DNA of 6,102 bases from an uncultured Coriobacteriales bacterium. GTDB taxonomy: Bacteria; Actinomycetota; Coriobacteriia; Coriobacteriales; Atopobiaceae. The notes under the pieces are model-generated. The model ran no database searches. It worked only from the letters and a program-made list of their open reading frames with translations, and was not told the DNA's origin. Positions within the stretch are counted from its first letter, which is position 1; every line of letters begins with the position of its first letter. Position numbers and translations under genes: made by a program. Shown piece after piece: positions 5,584 to 6,102 of this stretch. The DNA is taken from the NCBI GenBank assembly GCA_946530775.1, contig CAMNAH010000073.1, forward strand, positions 1-6,102, read 5' to 3'.

Positions 5584-6102
5584 CTAGGCGATCGCGGGAG
5601 GCTCGGGAGCCTCGTCGACGCCGATGCGCTTGCCGAGGCAGATCTTGTAGAGGTCGGCCCAGAGACCGGCAGCCTCGATCTCCTTCAGGAAGCCGTTCAC
5701 GAACTCGACGCCGTCGGAGTCGAGCGGCAGGCCGATGCCCAGAGGATCCTCGGGACCGAACTCGGCGGCGAGACGATACTTGCCGGGGTTCTCGATGATG
5801 CTGCCCATGTGCAGGGTGGCGTCGACCACGTAGGCATCGATACGGCCCTGCTCGACGGCGCGGCGCAGCTCCTCGTCGGTGCCGAGCTCCTGGATCTCAG
5901 CCGCGTCGGGAGCGTACTCCTCGACGATGGCACGGCCGTTGGAACCCTCCTGGACGCCCACGATCTTGCCGGCGAGGTCGGCGACATCGTTGATGTCGGT
6001 GTTGTCGGCCTTCACGAGGATGCCCTGATGGCCCACGTAGTAGGGGCCGGCGAAGGAGATGAGCTCCTTGCGGGCGTCGGTGATGGTGTAGGTGGCGAAG
6101 AC
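5584..6102 (-). CDS. Amino acid ABC transporter substrate-binding protein, family 3, C-terminal 172 residues (cut by window edge)
   Basis: This is the extracytoplasmic receptor that captures an amino acid and delivers it to the two permeases. The frame is open to base 6102, so the signal peptide, any lipobox and the first lobe are outside the window. Visible family features are TYTITDARKE near the left edge (visible residues 4-13), in which Thr6 and Arg11 match the spacing of the residues that hold the ligand carboxylate in E. coli GlnH. FAGPYYVGHQGILVK (17-31), the hinge-lobe VGVQEGSNG (48-56) and IDAYVVDATLHMG (89-100) follow. Asp94 is a candidate for contacting the ligand amino group. The C-terminus ends in an acidic, Pro-rich tail. 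The cargo is likely glutamate, glutamine or a similar polar amino acid, judged from the permease pair; specificity is not settled. A GTG at 6036 is internal and not the start. Confidence 0.93.
   Translation of the reverse strand, partial: VFATYTITDARKELISFAGPYYVGHQGILVKADNTDINDVADLAGKIVGVQEGSNGRAIVEEYAPDAAEIQELGTDEELRRAVEQGRIDAYVVDATLHMGSIIENPGKYRLAAEFGPEDPLGIGLPLDSDGVEFVNGFLKEIEAAGLWADLYKICLGKRIGVDEAPEPPAIA

Noticed and set aside
6034..6036. GTG at 6036 as the start of a short binding protein
   Set aside because: The frame continues upstream to the window edge with unmistakable family sequence (TYTITDARKE, FAGPYY), so this codon is internal.

Overview
The window looks like chromosomal DNA from a GC-rich, Gram-positive-type bacterium. 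The best guess is an actinobacterium of the class Coriobacteriia (a Collinsella/Olsenella-like gut lineage). That guess rests on the strong G/C preference at third codon positions, the flavour of the PcrA N-terminus, clear AGGAGG-type ribosome binding sites and a Gram-positive-style lipoprotein. It is recognition rather than proof. Every supported gene is on the minus strand, so the window reads from right to left.

Right half (6102 down to 3207): a polar amino acid ABC importer. It starts with the C-terminal 172 residues of a family 3 solute-binding protein that runs off the right edge. An intergenic stretch of about 110 bases with two hairpins follows. Then come two membrane permeases overlapping by ATGA and an ATPase whose Shine-Dalgarno overlaps the preceding stop. 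The short permease plus long permease arrangement resembles the glutamate importer GluC/GluD of actinobacteria. Glutamate, glutamine or a related amino acid is therefore the likely cargo, but the sequence alone does not fix the substrate.

Middle (3189 down to 1093): three closely packed genes on the same strand. The first is a 199-residue cytoplasmic protein with a papain-like Gln-Cys/His/Asp arrangement (peptidase C39-like fold). The second is a 332-residue lipoprotein of no family I recognise. The third is a low-molecular-weight protein tyrosine phosphatase with an intact active site. Spacings of 17, 28 and 8 bases suggest co-transcription with the importer. However, the cysteine protein has no real Shine-Dalgarno and has a -10-like TAAGAT seven bases before its ATG, so a separate leaderless start is possible.

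Left (1092 down to 1): about 190 bases without a gene. They hold a striking 26-bp perfect inverted repeat just after the phosphatase stop, and a shorter hairpin nearer the next gene. Then comes the first 300 codons of pcrA/uvrD, the superfamily 1 repair helicase, cut by the left edge.

No defence system, CRISPR array, tRNA, rRNA or intact transposon is visible. The least explained items are the large AT-richer palindrome at 1017-1082, the cysteine-protein/lipoprotein/phosphatase trio attached to the importer, and the leaderless-style signal at 3197-3202.
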